Assembly: GCA_036397855.1 (NCBI GenBank)
Contig: DASWID010000057.1
Span: 1 to 33,472, forward strand
Length of the DNA stretch: 33,472 nucleotides
From: Thermodesulfobacteriota bacterium
GTDB lineage: Bacteria; Desulfobacterota_D; UBA1144; Nemesobacterales; CSP1-2
Direction: 5' to 3'
The notes under the pieces are model-generated. The model did not search any database. It had not been told where the DNA came from and saw only the letters and a list, made by a program, of their open reading frames with translations. This document shows, piece after piece, positions 14,697 through 25,027 of this stretch. The number at the start of each line of letters is the position of its first letter. The stretch's first letter is position 1. The translations under genes and the position numbers were made by a program.

Positions 14697-15443
14697 TTAC
14701 CTGGAAGGAAGTCTGTGCCTCCTCTCCTTTATCCCAAAATGTTTAATGAATTCGCCGAAGACAATGTCGCTCAGCTTCTCAAGGCGGTCTATGTACAAGA
14801 TAGTTTCTTTCCTAATATCTTGAGGATCGATCCGCCCTTTTGTTTTCTGAATTTCCTCCTTATGATCAGGAACCCGTAACCAACGTTCTATCATTTTTCG
14901 GTCGACTTCGAGATGAAATTGAAATCCATATACGTTTCCGTTATATCTAAATGCCTGATTTTCACAGCAAGCTGAGCTTGCAAGATGAACGGCCCCATTC
15001 GGAATGTTAAATGTATCACCATGCCATTGAAATATTCTTTCAGTTTCCCTAAAGTGATTGATCAAAGGATCATTTCTCCCATCATCCGTTGGCGAAACAT
15101 CGTACCAACCAATTTCTACTTCTCTGTTCTTCCTAACCTCAGAGCCAAGCGCCTTGGCTATTAACTGCGCTCCAAGACAAATACCCAGTACAGGAAGTCC
15201 CCTTTTAATGGCGTCTTGTATTAAATTTATCTCAGTAACTAAATGCTTGTACTGGTCAACCTGATCGACATTCATCGGGCCACCAAGAATAATAACGCCG
15301 CGATAACCCTCGAGGCTTGGCTGTAAATTGGGAAACCTTCCGAAATTTACATACTTTATTCGGATTCCGGAACCTCTTAAAAGTGGATCAAGTGTTCCTA
15401 GAACCTCATAAGCTACATGTTGAAAAACCAGAATCTTACTCAT
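14697..15443 (-). CDS. Class I glutamine amidotransferase (GMP-synthase-like, stand-alone)
   Basis: This 248-residue class I GATase domain has the full triad: nucleophile C89 in VLGICLGAQ, H177 and E179 in YGFQFHLEV. GVIILGGPMNVDQVDQY and IFQWHGDTFNIPNGAVHLAS are typical of stand-alone 'GMP synthase-like' amidotransferases. A C-terminal helical tail of about 65 residues follows the triad. These proteins hydrolyse gamma-glutamyl amides or donate ammonia to partner ligases. No synthetase partner is adjacent, so the acceptor is unknown. It converges with the acidic repeat gene with a gap of about 50 bases. Confidence 0.9.
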   Translation of the reverse strand: MSKILVFQHVAYEVLGTLDPLLRGSGIRIKYVNFGRFPNLQPSLEGYRGVIILGGPMNVDQVDQYKHLVTEINLIQDAIKRGLPVLGICLGAQLIAKALGSEVRKNREVEIGWYDVSPTDDGRNDPLINHFRETERIFQWHGDTFNIPNGAVHLASSACCENQAFRYNGNVYGFQFHLEVDRKMIERWLRVPDHKEEIQKTKGRIDPQDIRKETILYIDRLEKLSDIVFGEFIKHFGIKERRHRLPSR

Positions 15444-16124
15444 ATTTCAAAAGTCACTTTGAAAACCCTGTTAATGATTGAAGCATATATTGCCGGATTT
15501 TGATCAACGCATGGAAATAATATTATCTTATTCCATGTGAGTCAACATAAAGCGACGGAATGCGTGAATTCAACCGGCATTCCAAAAATTGCGTTAAGAA
15601 AATCAGAAACGAAGAGGTTGAAAAAAATTTGCGGGTTGGGGTTGAATTAAATTTTTTAGTCGTTATGTCATCCCCGAAATCAGTAGTCGGGGATCCAATC
15701 GCAAAAGCATGGATTCCCGCTAACAAATGACACCAGCGGGGACATCCTAGTCTGAGCCTGTCTTGAGCTTGTCGAAAGGCGCCGTCGAAGGGCCTGTCTT
15801 GAGCCCTGAGCCTTGTCGAAGGGTCGAAGGATCGAAGGGTTGCTTCTTTGTACCTGTGCTGAACCATGTCCTGACGATAGGTCAGGATCTATTCAGTATC
15901 AAGACAAAGAAAGAAAAAAATAAATGAAAGGGTGTCTCCGAATAACCCTGCAGCGCGCCGCAGGGAAACCGGGGGTATTTTCGTGTTTTACCAAACCAAT
16001 GAAACGCCCTCCACCCCGAACGTGCATGTATACATGGACCGATGTGCGAATCAGTCCCTACAAACATAGGGACAACAGCAGAAACCCTGTAGCATGGTAA
16101 TATCTTAGCAAATAATTGGGTCTG
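15444..16124. repeat. Palindrome-rich gap without genes
   Basis: This gap of about 680 bases holds several dispersed repeats. ATCCCCGA/TCGGGGAT lies at 15670-15694 and is followed by GGATTCCCGC. A compound CCTGAGC...GTCGAAGG run spans 15752-15840. CCCTGC/GCAGGG lies at 15946-15965, the 12-base palindrome CATGTATACATG at 16025-16036, and GTCCCTA/TAGGGAC at 16054-16073. Open frames crossing it on the minus strand are composed of these repeats and are not genes. Confidence 0.8.
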
Positions 16125-16538
16125 TTATTGTTTCTTGATTTCTTCTACGGTTAAAGATGTTTCGGTTTCTTTGAGTCTAAGTTTTACCATATCTCCCTCT
16201 TCTAAGCCCTGAAGCTGATCGGGATTTTCAACATCATAACTCATTATCATGGCCCTCATTACACCAGGAATCTCATCTTCATCAACTACAACGCGATTTT
16301 TGGATTTTGAAAGCAGTACCCCTGATGCATCATGAAACTTGGGCCATTCTTCTGCTTCATGAAGATGATCTTTCCCCCAGGAATCAGCAAGCTCCTGTTT
16401 TACTCCAAGAATATCTTTGGACAAGACTTCTTGTCCCCTTTTCAGAGCATCAATCTTTTGAGATTGTTGAAAAACGAAAATCCCTAGAGCTACAACAGCG
16501 ACTGCAATTAGTGTAGAAGACACAACAAAAGTTTTCAT
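16125..16538 (-). CDS. Membrane-anchored CusF-like metal-binding protein
   Basis: This 137-residue protein has an N-terminal membrane anchor (residues 4-24, VVSSTLIAVAVVALGIFVF) and a short coiled-coil segment (KIDALKRGQEVLSKDILGVK). The C-terminal domain of about 70 residues matches the CusF_Ec small beta-barrel: ASGVLLSKSKNRVVVDEDEI, then PGVMRAMIMSYDV and LEEGDMVKLRL. CusF binds Cu(I)/Ag(I) with one His, one Trp and two Met. The MxxMxM Met cluster is present, but the usual His just before it appears as Asp, so affinity or metal may differ. The next gene upstream on the same strand (16675-17073) also encodes an exported, possibly metal-related protein. No CusCBA efflux genes are present. 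Confidence 0.82.
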   Translation of the reverse strand: MKTFVVSSTLIAVAVVALGIFVFQQSQKIDALKRGQEVLSKDILGVKQELADSWGKDHLHEAEEWPKFHDASGVLLSKSKNRVVVDEDEIPGVMRAMIMSYDVENPDQLQGLEEGDMVKLRLKETETSLTVEEIKKQ

Positions 16539-16674
16539 AAAAAATCTATTTACAAGAATTCAGTCATATGGAAACTAGTTAGAACCCAATATTATAACCC
16601 AGGGATGAATAATGCATATGCTATAAACAATCACCCCTTGCCTAAATTAAATCCAACCTAGAAATAAAATCTTC

Positions 16675-17073
16675 TTATTGCTCGGTAACTTCGGTCACGA
16701 TAAGGGCTTTCATGCCAGATTTCTCATAAAGCTTACCCTTTACTGTAATTACATCCTCTGCATTACCTATTATCAGTTTATTTGGGTCAGTACCAGGCGC
16801 ACCCTCTATAACCTGATAAAGCACATCATTTTTTTCATCCAAAATTCCTAATGCCTGACCAGCCTTTGCACACATCTCCGCACATCCCTTATGGTCCGGC
16901 CCCTTCAATCCCATATGCGTATAACAGGCAGGGTCAACCACACGACCGGTTATCGTCACATCTTTGCCCATGTCCTTTTCCTCCATCATTTCCTCGCCTG
17001 CAAAGGATAAAGGCATAGAAAACACAAATGCTACAGCAACCAAGCTGACAAAATAAACGATAAATCTACTCAT
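16675..17073 (-). CDS. Exported Cys/His-containing protein of unknown function
   Basis: This 132-residue protein has a signal peptide (residues 1-25, cleavage likely after SFAG) and a short acidic Met-rich start (EEMMEEKDMGK). An OB-like beta domain follows: VTITGRVVDPACYTHMGLKG, then HKGCAEMCAKAGQALGILDE, and VITVKGKLYEKSGMKALIV. The C...H..C...C arrangement recurs in this family and could bind a metal or heme, though I know of no proven role. AGGAGG before the ATG gives a secure start. The CusF-like gene follows it by about 135 bases on the same strand, suggesting a shared envelope metal-handling role, by inference. Confidence 0.75.
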   Translation of the reverse strand: MSRFIVYFVSLVAVAFVFSMPLSFAGEEMMEEKDMGKDVTITGRVVDPACYTHMGLKGPDHKGCAEMCAKAGQALGILDEKNDVLYQVIEGAPGTDPNKLIIGNAEDVITVKGKLYEKSGMKALIVTEVTEQ

Positions 17074-17275
17074 GCTAAAAACCTCCTGAAATAAATTTTG
17101 CTAAAATCTCCTCGAAAAAACAGAGACTTTGGATAAGATGCAACAAAAATCAAAAGGTTTCATTTTTGAAAGACTACACTTCAACCTTTTATCAACTGGA
17201 ATGTTGAGTGTTTATTATATTGAGAACATTAAGTAAGTTATAAATCAAAATACCGCTTTTTAACCAGCCAGAATA

Positions 17276-20200
17276 TTATACAACCCCCTTACCCAGATAA
17301 GCCCTGAGCTTAGGCGAAATCCTTCTCTGAACAAGAGTCTTTTGAATATACCATTTTCCCTTGTTCTCGAATTCGGTCAAAAACCTTAATTCCTTCCCTT
17401 CTTTAACCGCCACCGGCTCCCCGTCTTTATACAGAATGCGGTTATTAAAGAGTGAAGACACACGCTTGCCCGGTGTTATGATCCCCATTAGGTTCAATGG
17501 ATCGGCTCCACTGATTGAAATAAGCTCCCCAGTTTTGGGCTGTCTTCTTACAGCACGAAGCTTTCCAACCGCCTCGGCCAAAGCAAATTGCTCCCCCCAA
17601 ACTCCCTCAACAAATCTACCTCCTCTTATCTCACCCCTTGCTTCAAGAGTCCTATATACCCTCACCAATTCTCTCCACGGTGGTGTAAAGCTTTCATTTT
17701 CAAGGAGTTTACGAAAAACCACACCGTATCTTTTAAGAAGTACCCTGGCTATCGTAATTAACAATTCTTTTTCACCACTCTTGTCATTTTCGGATTTCGA
17801 ATCTTTATTTAGCAATGACCATCTGCCTGCCTGCTCCATATTAAATCCAACATTCCTTTTCCGCCTTCTACCTTCAAGAGTACGATATTTTGAATCAACC
17901 AAAAGCGCCCTTAAGCCTGTATAACTATCCGAAGTTAAGAGTCCACGGGCGACAAGCTCTGCCAACGCCTTTTCTACCTGTGCTCTTAACAGTCCCGTTT
18001 TATATACTATCTCATCAAAAAATGAGGCACCTTGATTTTTCAAAAGCTCGAAAACATCCATTGCCTCATGGGATAGATTTTCCACGACACCACTGGAAGA
18101 AAAATTTAATATCTTCCACGTTTCCAAATTCAATCTGCTTACTAGGGTAATCGGTGTGGTCTTAATCGGACTTGGGCTTTTCTTCCCGTTACTCTCAACA
18201 TTCTTTTGTCTGAATCTCCCCCATACCGTATAGCCAGAAAGACATAGCATATCCAGCCAAAGATGATCATAATCCTTCATACGCGAGGGTAATAACTCAC
18301 CTTCCCAAGAGGCGGCGGGAGCCTCATATCCTTCGAGCAGATTGAGAACCTCCTTCAAAGCCTCTTGCCCTTCTGGCTTATCATCCGATTCCAGCGTGTG
18401 CCACGAAAACAAGAATCGCATAAAGTCTACAGCCGGTACAGGTTCTATCTCCTTCCTTAAGCTTTTCAATGTGTACTTATGAATTCGGGCCAAAAGCCTT
18501 CTCTCGCACCATTCGAGATCATCGATGCCAGGTGTAAAATGTCCTCTGAATACAAAACCCTCATTCTCTAAGGTAAATAAAGCATGTTCTATTTCCGCTA
18601 CAGGTATCCCCATTGAAAGGGAAAAATCACTCGATCGGACTGGCCCAAGCGTTTCCAGTCTCCCTCTTACAATTTCAACGAGAGACCTTTCCTTTGAATC
18701 TATGTTTTCCAATAATTTTTCAGGTATTCGTAACACAGGGTTTATATCTGAATTCGGAAAGATCAACTTAATTTGTGGAATCCGCTCTATAGCTATCCAG
18801 AACACATTACCAATTTCAGTCTTTGCTATTGAAGCTCGATTTTCATTCTGCAATTCAACGAAATATTCTTCCCACCCCTTGTTACCATCCCCTTTAATTC
18901 CTTCTTCCACAGTTAAGAAGCCCGACAAGACTAAAGCGTCGTGTAGCTCATCGGCATTTCCCACTTGTGGCCATGCCTCGTTTTTCACAGCATTTATTGC
19001 GTCGTTACTTAATTTGCCAAAATCAGCAGCTTCAACTGGGTCAAGCCATCGTCGATTTTGCACAGCATTTGACCTACGTTCCTCAAGCGGCGCATCGTCC
19101 AAAAATGAGTATGGACGGGCGCTTAATATTTGGCCTGCAAGCGGTGAAGGCCCCCTTAGATCCATTGCTACAAGCTTTCTTTCGCCGTTATGTATGGAAG
19201 CAAGTAAGTTCTCAATTTCATCAATATCCATCGCCTCATAAAGACAGTCGTGAATAGTCTGATTTACCAATGGATGATCCGGAATCTCCCTTTCCCCTGT
19301 AATATTCTCTTGACATGCTAATTGATCGGGAAAGACCAGAGCAAGAAGGTCCTCCGATTGAATCCGCTGGATTGCGGGAGGTACTTTCTTTCCGGCTCTG
19401 CGCCTCAACACGGCAAGCGCCCGAGATGCATTCCAGCGCCATCGCACTCCAAACATAGGAGAATCAAGTAGTGCCTGGGTTAAAACATGTCGAACAGTCT
19501 TAGGGCTGAGATAATAAAAGACCTCATCCAGAGGGAAACTATGAGTGGCTCCCAGGGATAGAATCATTGAATCTTCTGTAGCAGCCGCCTGAAGCTCAAA
19601 ATTGAATTTTCTGCAAAATCGTTTTCTAAGGGCCAGTCCCCATGCACGGTTGAGTCTGTTACCGAATGGAGAATGAATGACGAGATGCATCGCTCCGGCC
19701 TCATCAAAAAAACGCTCCATGACTAGTGTTTCTTGTGACGGCATTACTCCGAAAGTAGCCTTGACAGCGGCAAGATAGGTCACCAATTGATCGGCTGCTT
19801 CTTGACTCAAGCCGACTTGACGCTCTAACCATTCCAAAGATTCTTTTTTCCATTCATCATTTAACAGCAGCTCCGCATTATCATCGGCATTTTTTAATTT
19901 ATCGAGATCTCCAACGCGACCTGAGATTTCCTCCCTTAATCTGGAAACCGCAAACGAGACTTCAGCAGTCCTCGCAGGTGCTTCCCCAAACCAGAACGGA
20001 ATCGTCGGTGGCTGACCTTCTGCATCTTCAACACGCACTTTACCTCCTTGGACGCCTAAGATTCTCCACGAGTTATTGCCCAAGAGGAATATATCTCCTG
20101 CCACGCTTTCAATCGCGAAGTCTTCATTAACAGTTCCGATAAATGTATTCGTCGGTTCGAGAATCACATCGTAATCAAAATTATCCGGAATGGCCCCACC

Positions 20201-21685
20201 TGAAACAAGTGCCGTAAGACGTGCGCCCCTTCGACCCCTCAGTCTACCATTTACAATATCATGATGAATATAAGCTCCTCTCCTGCCTTTCTGTGTCGCA
20301 TACCCTTTGGAAAGCATATCAATCACATCGTCAAACTCTTTACGTGAAAGATTCCTATATGGATAAGCGCCACAAACCAGATTATACATCTCCGGTTCTC
20401 CGCACTCCGTTGACGAGACCTCTGCGACGATCTGCTGGGCAAGAATATCAAGAGGCTTTTCCGGCATGATCGTACTATCCAGTTCCCCACGTCCTACCGC
20501 ATCTAGCAGGGCCGCACACTCGACGAGTTCATCCAGCGATAGGGGAAATAGCCTCCCCTTTGGAGTTCCTTTTATGGTATGACCAGATCGCCCCACTCGC
20601 TGTAATAGTATGGCTATAGATCTGGGTGAGCCAATCTGGCATACGAGATCTATCGAGCCAATATCTATTCCAAGCTCTAGTGATGAAGTTGCAACCAATG
20701 CTCTGAGCGAGCCTGATTTCAACCGCTGTTCCGCATGTAAACGGATCTCTTTTGATATGCTTCCGTGATGTGCGGCGACAACTTCAGTACCAAGCCTTTC
20801 CGTTAAATTGTGTGTCATTCTTTCGGCTAAGCGTCTTGTATTTACGAAGATCAGAGTTGTCTTGTGCTCATTGATTAGTTCGTCCAACCTTTCATAAATT
20901 TCAGCCCATACCTCATTTGACATGACGGCCGTAAGTGGTGAACGAGGAACTTCAATACCCAAATCTACATTTCTCTTATGACCTACATCAATAATTTTGC
21001 ATTTCAATTGATTGGTTTCATCTGTAACCCTGTTACCTGTTAAAAACCGCGCTACCTTTTCAATTGGCTTTTGGGTTGCCGAGAGTCCTATCCTAACCAA
21101 ATCCTTCTTAGTTAGAGCACCTAATCTTTCAAGCGATAGTGACAGGTGTGACCCACGCTTATTCCCAACCAAGGCATGAATCTCGTCAACAATAGCTGTG
21201 TGAACATTTGAAAGCATTTTTCTTCCGTTTTCACTTGTAAGAAGGAGGTAAAGTGACTCTGGTGTGGTGACAAGGATATGTGGCGGACTTTTGATCATTG
21301 CCGCTCTTTTAGAAGTGGAAGTATCACCGGTTCGAACCGAAACCCTTACATTCACCTCAGGTAATCCTGATTTTTTCAGCTCCTCACCAATCCCTTTGAG
21401 TGGCATTTGAAGGTTACGTTCAATATCATTACTGAGTGCTTTTAGTGGCGAGACATAGACAACCTGCGTTTTTTCCTCCAGTCGCCCTTCGAGACCTTGT
21501 TTAATCAAATCATCGATAGTAGCTAAAAACGCGGTAAGGGTTTTACCCGATCCGGTAGGAGCAGAAATTAGCAGATTTTGGCGGCTTTGAATTTCAGGCC
21601 ACGCCCTAACCTGAATCTCAGTAGGCTCCTCAAATGTATTTTGAAACCAATTTGCAACAGAGGGATGGAATCTTTCTAAATCCAT
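17276..21685 (-). CDS. lhr: Lhr-family superfamily 2 DNA helicase, full length
   Basis: This 1469-residue ATP-dependent 3'-5' DNA (and DNA:RNA hybrid) translocase is close in length to E. coli Lhr (1538). Motifs in order are [10 protein letters not shown] (Q motif, 21-30), APTGSGKT (Walker A, 42-49), TPES (141-144), DEIH (Walker B, 167-170), SAT (202-204), [13 protein letters not shown] (331-343) and QRVGRSGH (motif VI, 362-369). The Lhr core continues with winged-helix and Lhr-specific modules, followed by the long C-terminal extension seen in long Lhr proteins. It probably acts in DNA repair or replication-fork maintenance. No partner nuclease or phosphoesterase gene is adjacent. Weak GAAAG precedes the ATG, and a TATTAT-like element lies close upstream. 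Confidence 0.95.
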   Translation of the reverse strand: MDLERFHPSVANWFQNTFEEPTEIQVRAWPEIQSRQNLLISAPTGSGKTLTAFLATIDDLIKQGLEGRLEEKTQVVYVSPLKALSNDIERNLQMPLKGIGEELKKSGLPEVNVRVSVRTGDTSTSKRAAMIKSPPHILVTTPESLYLLLTSENGRKMLSNVHTAIVDEIHALVGNKRGSHLSLSLERLGALTKKDLVRIGLSATQKPIEKVARFLTGNRVTDETNQLKCKIIDVGHKRNVDLGIEVPRSPLTAVMSNEVWAEIYERLDELINEHKTTLIFVNTRRLAERMTHNLTERLGTEVVAAHHGSISKEIRLHAEQRLKSGSLRALVATSSLELGIDIGSIDLVCQIGSPRSIAILLQRVGRSGHTIKGTPKGRLFPLSLDELVECAALLDAVGRGELDSTIMPEKPLDILAQQIVAEVSSTECGEPEMYNLVCGAYPYRNLSRKEFDDVIDMLSKGYATQKGRRGAYIHHDIVNGRLRGRRGARLTALVSGGAIPDNFDYDVILEPTNTFIGTVNEDFAIESVAGDIFLLGNNSWRILGVQGGKVRVEDAEGQPPTIPFWFGEAPARTAEVSFAVSRLREEISGRVGDLDKLKNADDNAELLLNDEWKKESLEWLERQVGLSQEAADQLVTYLAAVKATFGVMPSQETLVMERFFDEAGAMHLVIHSPFGNRLNRAWGLALRKRFCRKFNFELQAAATEDSMILSLGATHSFPLDEVFYYLSPKTVRHVLTQALLDSPMFGVRWRWNASRALAVLRRRAGKKVPPAIQRIQSEDLLALVFPDQLACQENITGEREIPDHPLVNQTIHDCLYEAMDIDEIENLLASIHNGERKLVAMDLRGPSPLAGQILSARPYSFLDDAPLEERRSNAVQNRRWLDPVEAADFGKLSNDAINAVKNEAWPQVGNADELHDALVLSGFLTVEEGIKGDGNKGWEEYFVELQNENRASIAKTEIGNVFWIAIERIPQIKLIFPNSDINPVLRIPEKLLENIDSKERSLVEIVRGRLETLGPVRSSDFSLSMGIPVAEIEHALFTLENEGFVFRGHFTPGIDDLEWCERRLLARIHKYTLKSLRKEIEPVPAVDFMRFLFSWHTLESDDKPEGQEALKEVLNLLEGYEAPAASWEGELLPSRMKDYDHLWLDMLCLSGYTVWGRFRQKNVESNGKKSPSPIKTTPITLVSRLNLETWKILNFSSSGVVENLSHEAMDVFELLKNQGASFFDEIVYKTGLLRAQVEKALAELVARGLLTSDSYTGLRALLVDSKYRTLEGRRRKRNVGFNMEQAGRWSLLNKDSKSENDKSGEKELLITIARVLLKRYGVVFRKLLENESFTPPWRELVRVYRTLEARGEIRGGRFVEGVWGEQFALAEAVGKLRAVRRQPKTGELISISGADPLNLMGIITPGKRVSSLFNNRILYKDGEPVAVKEGKELRFLTEFENKGKWYIQKTLVQRRISPKLRAYLGKGVV

Positions 21686-22038
21686 AATCTTTCAAATTGT
21701 ATAATAGATATTTGAATCTTTTCCAATATTATAAATGAATATTTCTTTTTCCCTTATTATTCTCATAACAATGCCCAAATTTGGTCCAAGCTACCAATAA
21801 TTCGCTGGTTAAACTGAAGAACGGGACAAACATGCGGGTTGCACATTGTACTAATATTATAAAAAATCCCTTCGCCCTGAGCACAGTCGAAGGGCATAAA
21901 ATTGGGATGCCCGAATAATTTGCTCACGCCTATAAGGGGATCCAGGTTAGAGTAAACGTTAAGAAAAAAAGCTAATTCGCCCCTTGCCGTTAAAGCAGGC
22001 CAAATAATTTTCTGAAATTCTTCAAATAATACAAATAT
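21686..22038. other. Gap with one CCTGAGC-type hairpin
   Basis: CCCTTCG (21868-21874) and CGAAGGG (21888-21894) flank CCCTGAGCACAGT, a compact copy of the CCTGAGC...GTCGAAGG element. The rest is AT-rich and shows no gene. Confidence 0.7.
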
Positions 22039-22476
22039 CTAATTCCCCAGGGCTTTCTTCGCTTCCTCAAGATGAGAAACTAATTCATCTATACTAGAGT
22101 GAAGTGTATGTAAATCTGATACCGCAGTCGAAGATACTGCAATCTTATCTGCCTCTTGAACATGTTTCAGCGCTTTGCTTCCCTCCGGCCCAGCCGCTTT
22201 CAAATCCGGGATAATCCCATTTCCCTGACCGTCACAGGGATTCATGGCCGATGAATCAAAATCCTTTCCTTCAGGTCCCTCAATGCAATTTATAACATGC
22301 TTAAGATGAGCCTTTACATTGTCAACTGATGAAGCATCGGATGACGCCTTTCCATGGTATATGGCAGTATCAATCTCCTTCTTAGCTTGCTCCATAGGTG
22401 TTGCAGCCATCGTATCCGTTGATGCAAGCACCAAAAGCGAACAAATAATAGGAAAAATCAGTTTAAATCTAGTCAT
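22039..22476 (-). CDS. Exported His-containing helical protein of unknown function
   Basis: This 145-residue protein has a signal peptide (MTRFKLIFPIICSLLVLAST, cleavage after TMAA). The mature part is helical, with His residues at regular positions: AIYHGKASSD, HLKHVINCIEG, KALKHVQEAD, DLHTLHSSIDELVSHLEEAK. A central loop, CIEGPEGKDFDSSAMNPCDG, carries two Cys that may form a disulfide. The fold suggests a small periplasmic four-helix bundle; similar 'HVINCLEG' proteins occur in nitrite-oxidising and sulfate-reducing lineages. Metal or heme binding is possible but no CxxCH is present. GGAGG before the ATG supports the start. Confidence 0.75.
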   Translation of the reverse strand: MTRFKLIFPIICSLLVLASTDTMAATPMEQAKKEIDTAIYHGKASSDASSVDNVKAHLKHVINCIEGPEGKDFDSSAMNPCDGQGNGIIPDLKAAGPEGSKALKHVQEADKIAVSSTAVSDLHTLHSSIDELVSHLEEAKKALGN

Positions 22477-22780
22477 ACTAACTTACCTCCGTTAGCTTAG
22501 GATTATGGATATTAATTAGCTTACATGATTATAATTAAAAGAGGAGACATAATTTTTTTGATCGCAAATATAGGAATGGATGAAGAATCGACGACCCCGT
22601 AGTAAAATTGCTGCACCATCTTTATCTTAAAGATATCGGTTACATAGTTAAATTGCATGACACGGGGCATAATTTTTAACCCTTCAATATCCTACTACCG
22701 ATTTCAACATAGATCACTATTTAGTCATATTAAGAATAACTATCACTCTCGATTAGAAAAATCTTATTCTACATCATGTT

Positions 22781-22822
22781 AAAAAGAATGCCCAGAGAAT
22801 CGGTGGGGAAAATCCTCTGGGC
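22781..22822 (-). terminator. Orphan Rho-independent terminator
   Basis: On the minus strand GCCCAGAG and CTCTGGGC form a perfect 8-bp stem around a 17-base loop, followed by ATTCTTTTT. No minus-strand gene ends nearby; the nearest feature in that direction is a plus-strand gene at 23242. It may end an unannotated small RNA or stop readthrough. Confidence 0.55.
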
Positions 22823-23114
22823 CAGTGGCAAAAGCGGAGGAAGGCAAGTGATCTTAACTATTAGAAACTATAGTATCACCCAAAAATTAATTGAATGTTA
22901 GGTAATTGTTAAGTTTGGTTACTTGACTAATCCGTCCTTGTAATTCAAGACAAACAGCATCGAGGGGAATCTGGACAATTAAATCCCCATAATTTCGTCT
23001 ACTAATAATAGATTACCGTACGCATATGCTATTAAGTTGTCTTGCGGTTTGTTAATATTAAGTAATTTATGGTAGATACGTAATATTTATTGTGTGCATG
23101 TGCGAAACAATTTG
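22823..23114. other. Gap with a possible mini-ORF
   Basis: Plus-strand GGAGGAAGG at 22836-22844 precedes a GTG at 22848 that opens 17 codons (MILTIRNYSITQKLIEC) and stops at 22901. No other coding or RNA signal is seen in this AT-rich stretch. Confidence 0.3.
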
Positions 23115-23142
23115 TTGACTTATTGTCCAGGATGCTTATATT
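23115..23142 (+). promoter_or_regulatory. Sigma-70-type promoter
   Basis: TTGACT (23115-23120) and TATATT (23137-23142) are spaced by 16 bases. They lie about 100 bases upstream of the gene at 23242, leaving a leader of roughly 90 bases. Confidence 0.6.
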
Positions 23143-23241
23143 TACGGTTAGTAATGATGTAAATCAATACGGAAAAATTAGAGGTGAAGGGTTCGCTAGA
23201 CGAAATTAAATCATTAGGAAGCGGCTCGAAAAAAGATAGTT

Positions 23242-23676
23242 ATGAATATGAATAAAATTCAAGATATATACAAAGATAATTTAAAATTTATGAGATTAGT
23301 CCTAAACTCCACCTATGATGTGATTGGGAAAGGGCAAGATCTCTGGATTAACTTATTAAAACCGATAAAACGCTCCACAAAGGTTGCGCGAAGGGACATT
23401 AAACAAGAACAAATCGAAGGTATTCAATCAAAAGGGGACCGATTTCTTTCTGAATTATATGCTTTGAGTCAAGCTAATCAGAATCAGGGATTCAATATGT
23501 ATGAAATAGGGGAAGGCATTGGTTTTGACGAATTTGAAACTGAAGAAATAGTAAATAATCTTTCAAGAGCAGAGATGATAAAACGAGATAAATCCTCAGA
23601 AGATGTCGTTATAACACCCTATGGAATCATGATAAATAATAGAGATATAACCGTCGGATACGCCCCCGTACATTAA
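23242..23676 (+). CDS. Small protein with a C-terminal winged-helix-like domain
   Basis: This 144-residue cytoplasmic protein has no signal peptide. The N-terminal half is helical and basic (LKPIKRSTKVARRDIKQEQI). Residues from about 68 to 130 read as a winged helix: FLSELYALSQANQN, then MYEIGEGIGFDEFETEEIVN, NNLSRAEMIKRDKSSEDVVI and TPYGIMI, the last resembling the beta-wing of helix-turn-helix regulators. DNA binding is plausible but unproven. A 23-codon frame starting with GTG at 23184 overlaps the start and could couple translation. A good promoter lies at 23115-23142. It converges with the radical SAM gene, 26 bases apart. Confidence 0.7.
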   Translation: MNMNKIQDIYKDNLKFMRLVLNSTYDVIGKGQDLWINLLKPIKRSTKVARRDIKQEQIEGIQSKGDRFLSELYALSQANQNQGFNMYEIGEGIGFDEFETEEIVNNLSRAEMIKRDKSSEDVVITPYGIMINNRDITVGYAPVH

Positions 23677-23702
23677 TACCCAAAAATACCCGAAGCTAAA
23701 AT

Positions 23703-24725
23703 TCAAAATGAATTAAAAACCAATTCCTTTACCTCATCTGTCTCAATCGAAAGATCTATACCTATATTTTCATCCAATCTCCTTATCCATGATACGATCT
23801 TACGATATACATCCACCCTTTGAAACTTCAGGTATCTATACTTGCCATCAATAGTCGGGAATATCTCCGCATTAACTGTAGGGCTATCTGGAAAACGCCT
23901 TCTTATGACATCAATTAGCAACTTATGGAGTTTAATACTTCCAAGCGAAACGTAATCAATTCCTTTAGGATCAAGTTTAATTAATATCTCTTCGACCATC
24001 CCGCGGTAATCTTCTTCCCATCCTTCATATATTATTATAGGGTCTAATCTTACACCGACGTCATAACCCGCATCCTGACACCTTCTTGCCGCATCCAGCC
24101 TTTCCCTGAATGAAGGTGTTTTATGCTCTATGGCATTCACAACCCTCGCGGGACTCAGTGTCCAAGAAGGGATCATATTTTTTGGATGATCTTTCAATAA
24201 TAGAAGGTTCTGGACATTTGTACTCTTGGTTCTAAATTCTATCACTCCATTCGTGTATTTTGAAAAAAGGTCTGAAATTTTCGTGGAAAAATCTGTTAGT
24301 GGATCAAAAGCAAGCGCATCACAGACTTCCCCGACGTGGAAATACGGTCGAGGATGGCTTTTTAAGACTTCCTCCATCTTTAAGAGAACGTCATCCCTAT
24401 TTACAAAAATTACCGGCACTTTGGTTTGGAAATAATATTGTAGGTAACAATATTCACAATCATATTTACAATCTATCTCATGGAAAAGGTAGTACTGGCC
24501 ACTCTCCATTCTTCCTATGTTCTTAAGGAGATCTCCCTTCTTCTCAGCTAAAGCCAATGAATTTTTATCCTCACAAGCCCGTAAAGGAAAAGGCTTCTCC
24601 TCTCCAATACATTTGTAATTATCCACAAGCTCCACGGGCACAGAGGGCAGCCTGGAGATTATCTTTTTTGTAAGAGGATAATCTTTTATGTGCCTCTCAA
24701 TATATAATTTATTGGGTGTTTCCAT
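23703..24725 (-). CDS. Spore-photoproduct-lyase-like radical SAM protein
   Basis: This 340-residue protein has the radical SAM cluster motif Cx3CxxC at C86, C90 and C93 (CKYDCEYCYL), with the CYL ending typical of SPL proteins. Family landmarks follow: FHVGEVCDALAFDPLTD, IEFRTKSTNV, IPSWTLSPARVVNAIEHKTP and the VGVRLDPIIIYEGWEEDY motif. The enzyme class uses S-adenosylmethionine to make a radical; in B. subtilis SPL this repairs thymine dimers of spores. In this SPL-related clade found in non-sporulating bacteria the role is unknown. A Cys lies in the region (GEVCDA) where some homologues have Ser, roughly near the H-donor Cys of SPL, but I cannot align it with certainty. No photolyase or spore gene is nearby. 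Confidence 0.88.
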   Translation of the reverse strand: METPNKLYIERHIKDYPLTKKIISRLPSVPVELVDNYKCIGEEKPFPLRACEDKNSLALAEKKGDLLKNIGRMESGQYYLFHEIDCKYDCEYCYLQYYFQTKVPVIFVNRDDVLLKMEEVLKSHPRPYFHVGEVCDALAFDPLTDFSTKISDLFSKYTNGVIEFRTKSTNVQNLLLLKDHPKNMIPSWTLSPARVVNAIEHKTPSFRERLDAARRCQDAGYDVGVRLDPIIIYEGWEEDYRGMVEEILIKLDPKGIDYVSLGSIKLHKLLIDVIRRRFPDSPTVNAEIFPTIDGKYRYLKFQRVDVYRKIVSWIRRLDENIGIDLSIETDEVKELVFNSF

Positions 24726-25027
24726 TTTTTGCTAAAAAATTTTTGAACTGAATACAACTCTAAATCTTCATAAGAATAACCATCAAATTGAAAGCTTAAG
24801 CCATCCGCCAATTAAAGATTTTAATCGAAGATATAAACCCAGGACAGACACTAGGATACCTAATAAACTTAAATCCAAGTAAATTTCCTATCTCCAAAGC
24901 AATTCATTGCAATTAGGACCTTCATTTTCTCTGGTTCAGCATATCACTAAAATTAAAAACCAATTGACGGGACACTATTGTGTATTTAAAATTGATTGAT
25001 CCTAAATTGGTATCTCCAGATAAGATT
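24726..25027. other. Gap between divergent genes
   Basis: About 300 bases of AT-rich sequence with no hairpin or repeat that I can support. It must hold the promoters of the radical SAM gene and mnmG. A GTG at 24980 would extend MnmG by 16 residues. Confidence 0.5.

Noticed and set aside
15523-15867. Minus-strand open frame of 114 codons
   Set aside because: Its sequence is translated from the CCTGAGC...GTCGAAGG and ATCCCCGA repeats (STRLRAQDR, RQAQDRLRL), with no ribosome site.
15882-16067. Minus-strand open frame of 61 codons
   Set aside because: It lies over palindromes and has no ribosome site or protein-like composition.
17361-19257. Several plus-strand open frames opposite the Lhr helicase
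   Set aside because: They are mirrors of a continuous 1469-residue helicase with all motifs; none has a ribosome site or domain.
22790-22850. Possible riboswitch (cobalamin, c-di-GMP or similar)
   Set aside because: Some short matches (GCCACTG on the minus strand) occur, but conserved cores and stem order of known classes are absent.
24980-25027. GTG start extending MnmG by 16 residues
   Set aside because: The ATG at 25028 gives normal MnmG length and opening; the extension has no counterpart in the family, though it is not impossible.
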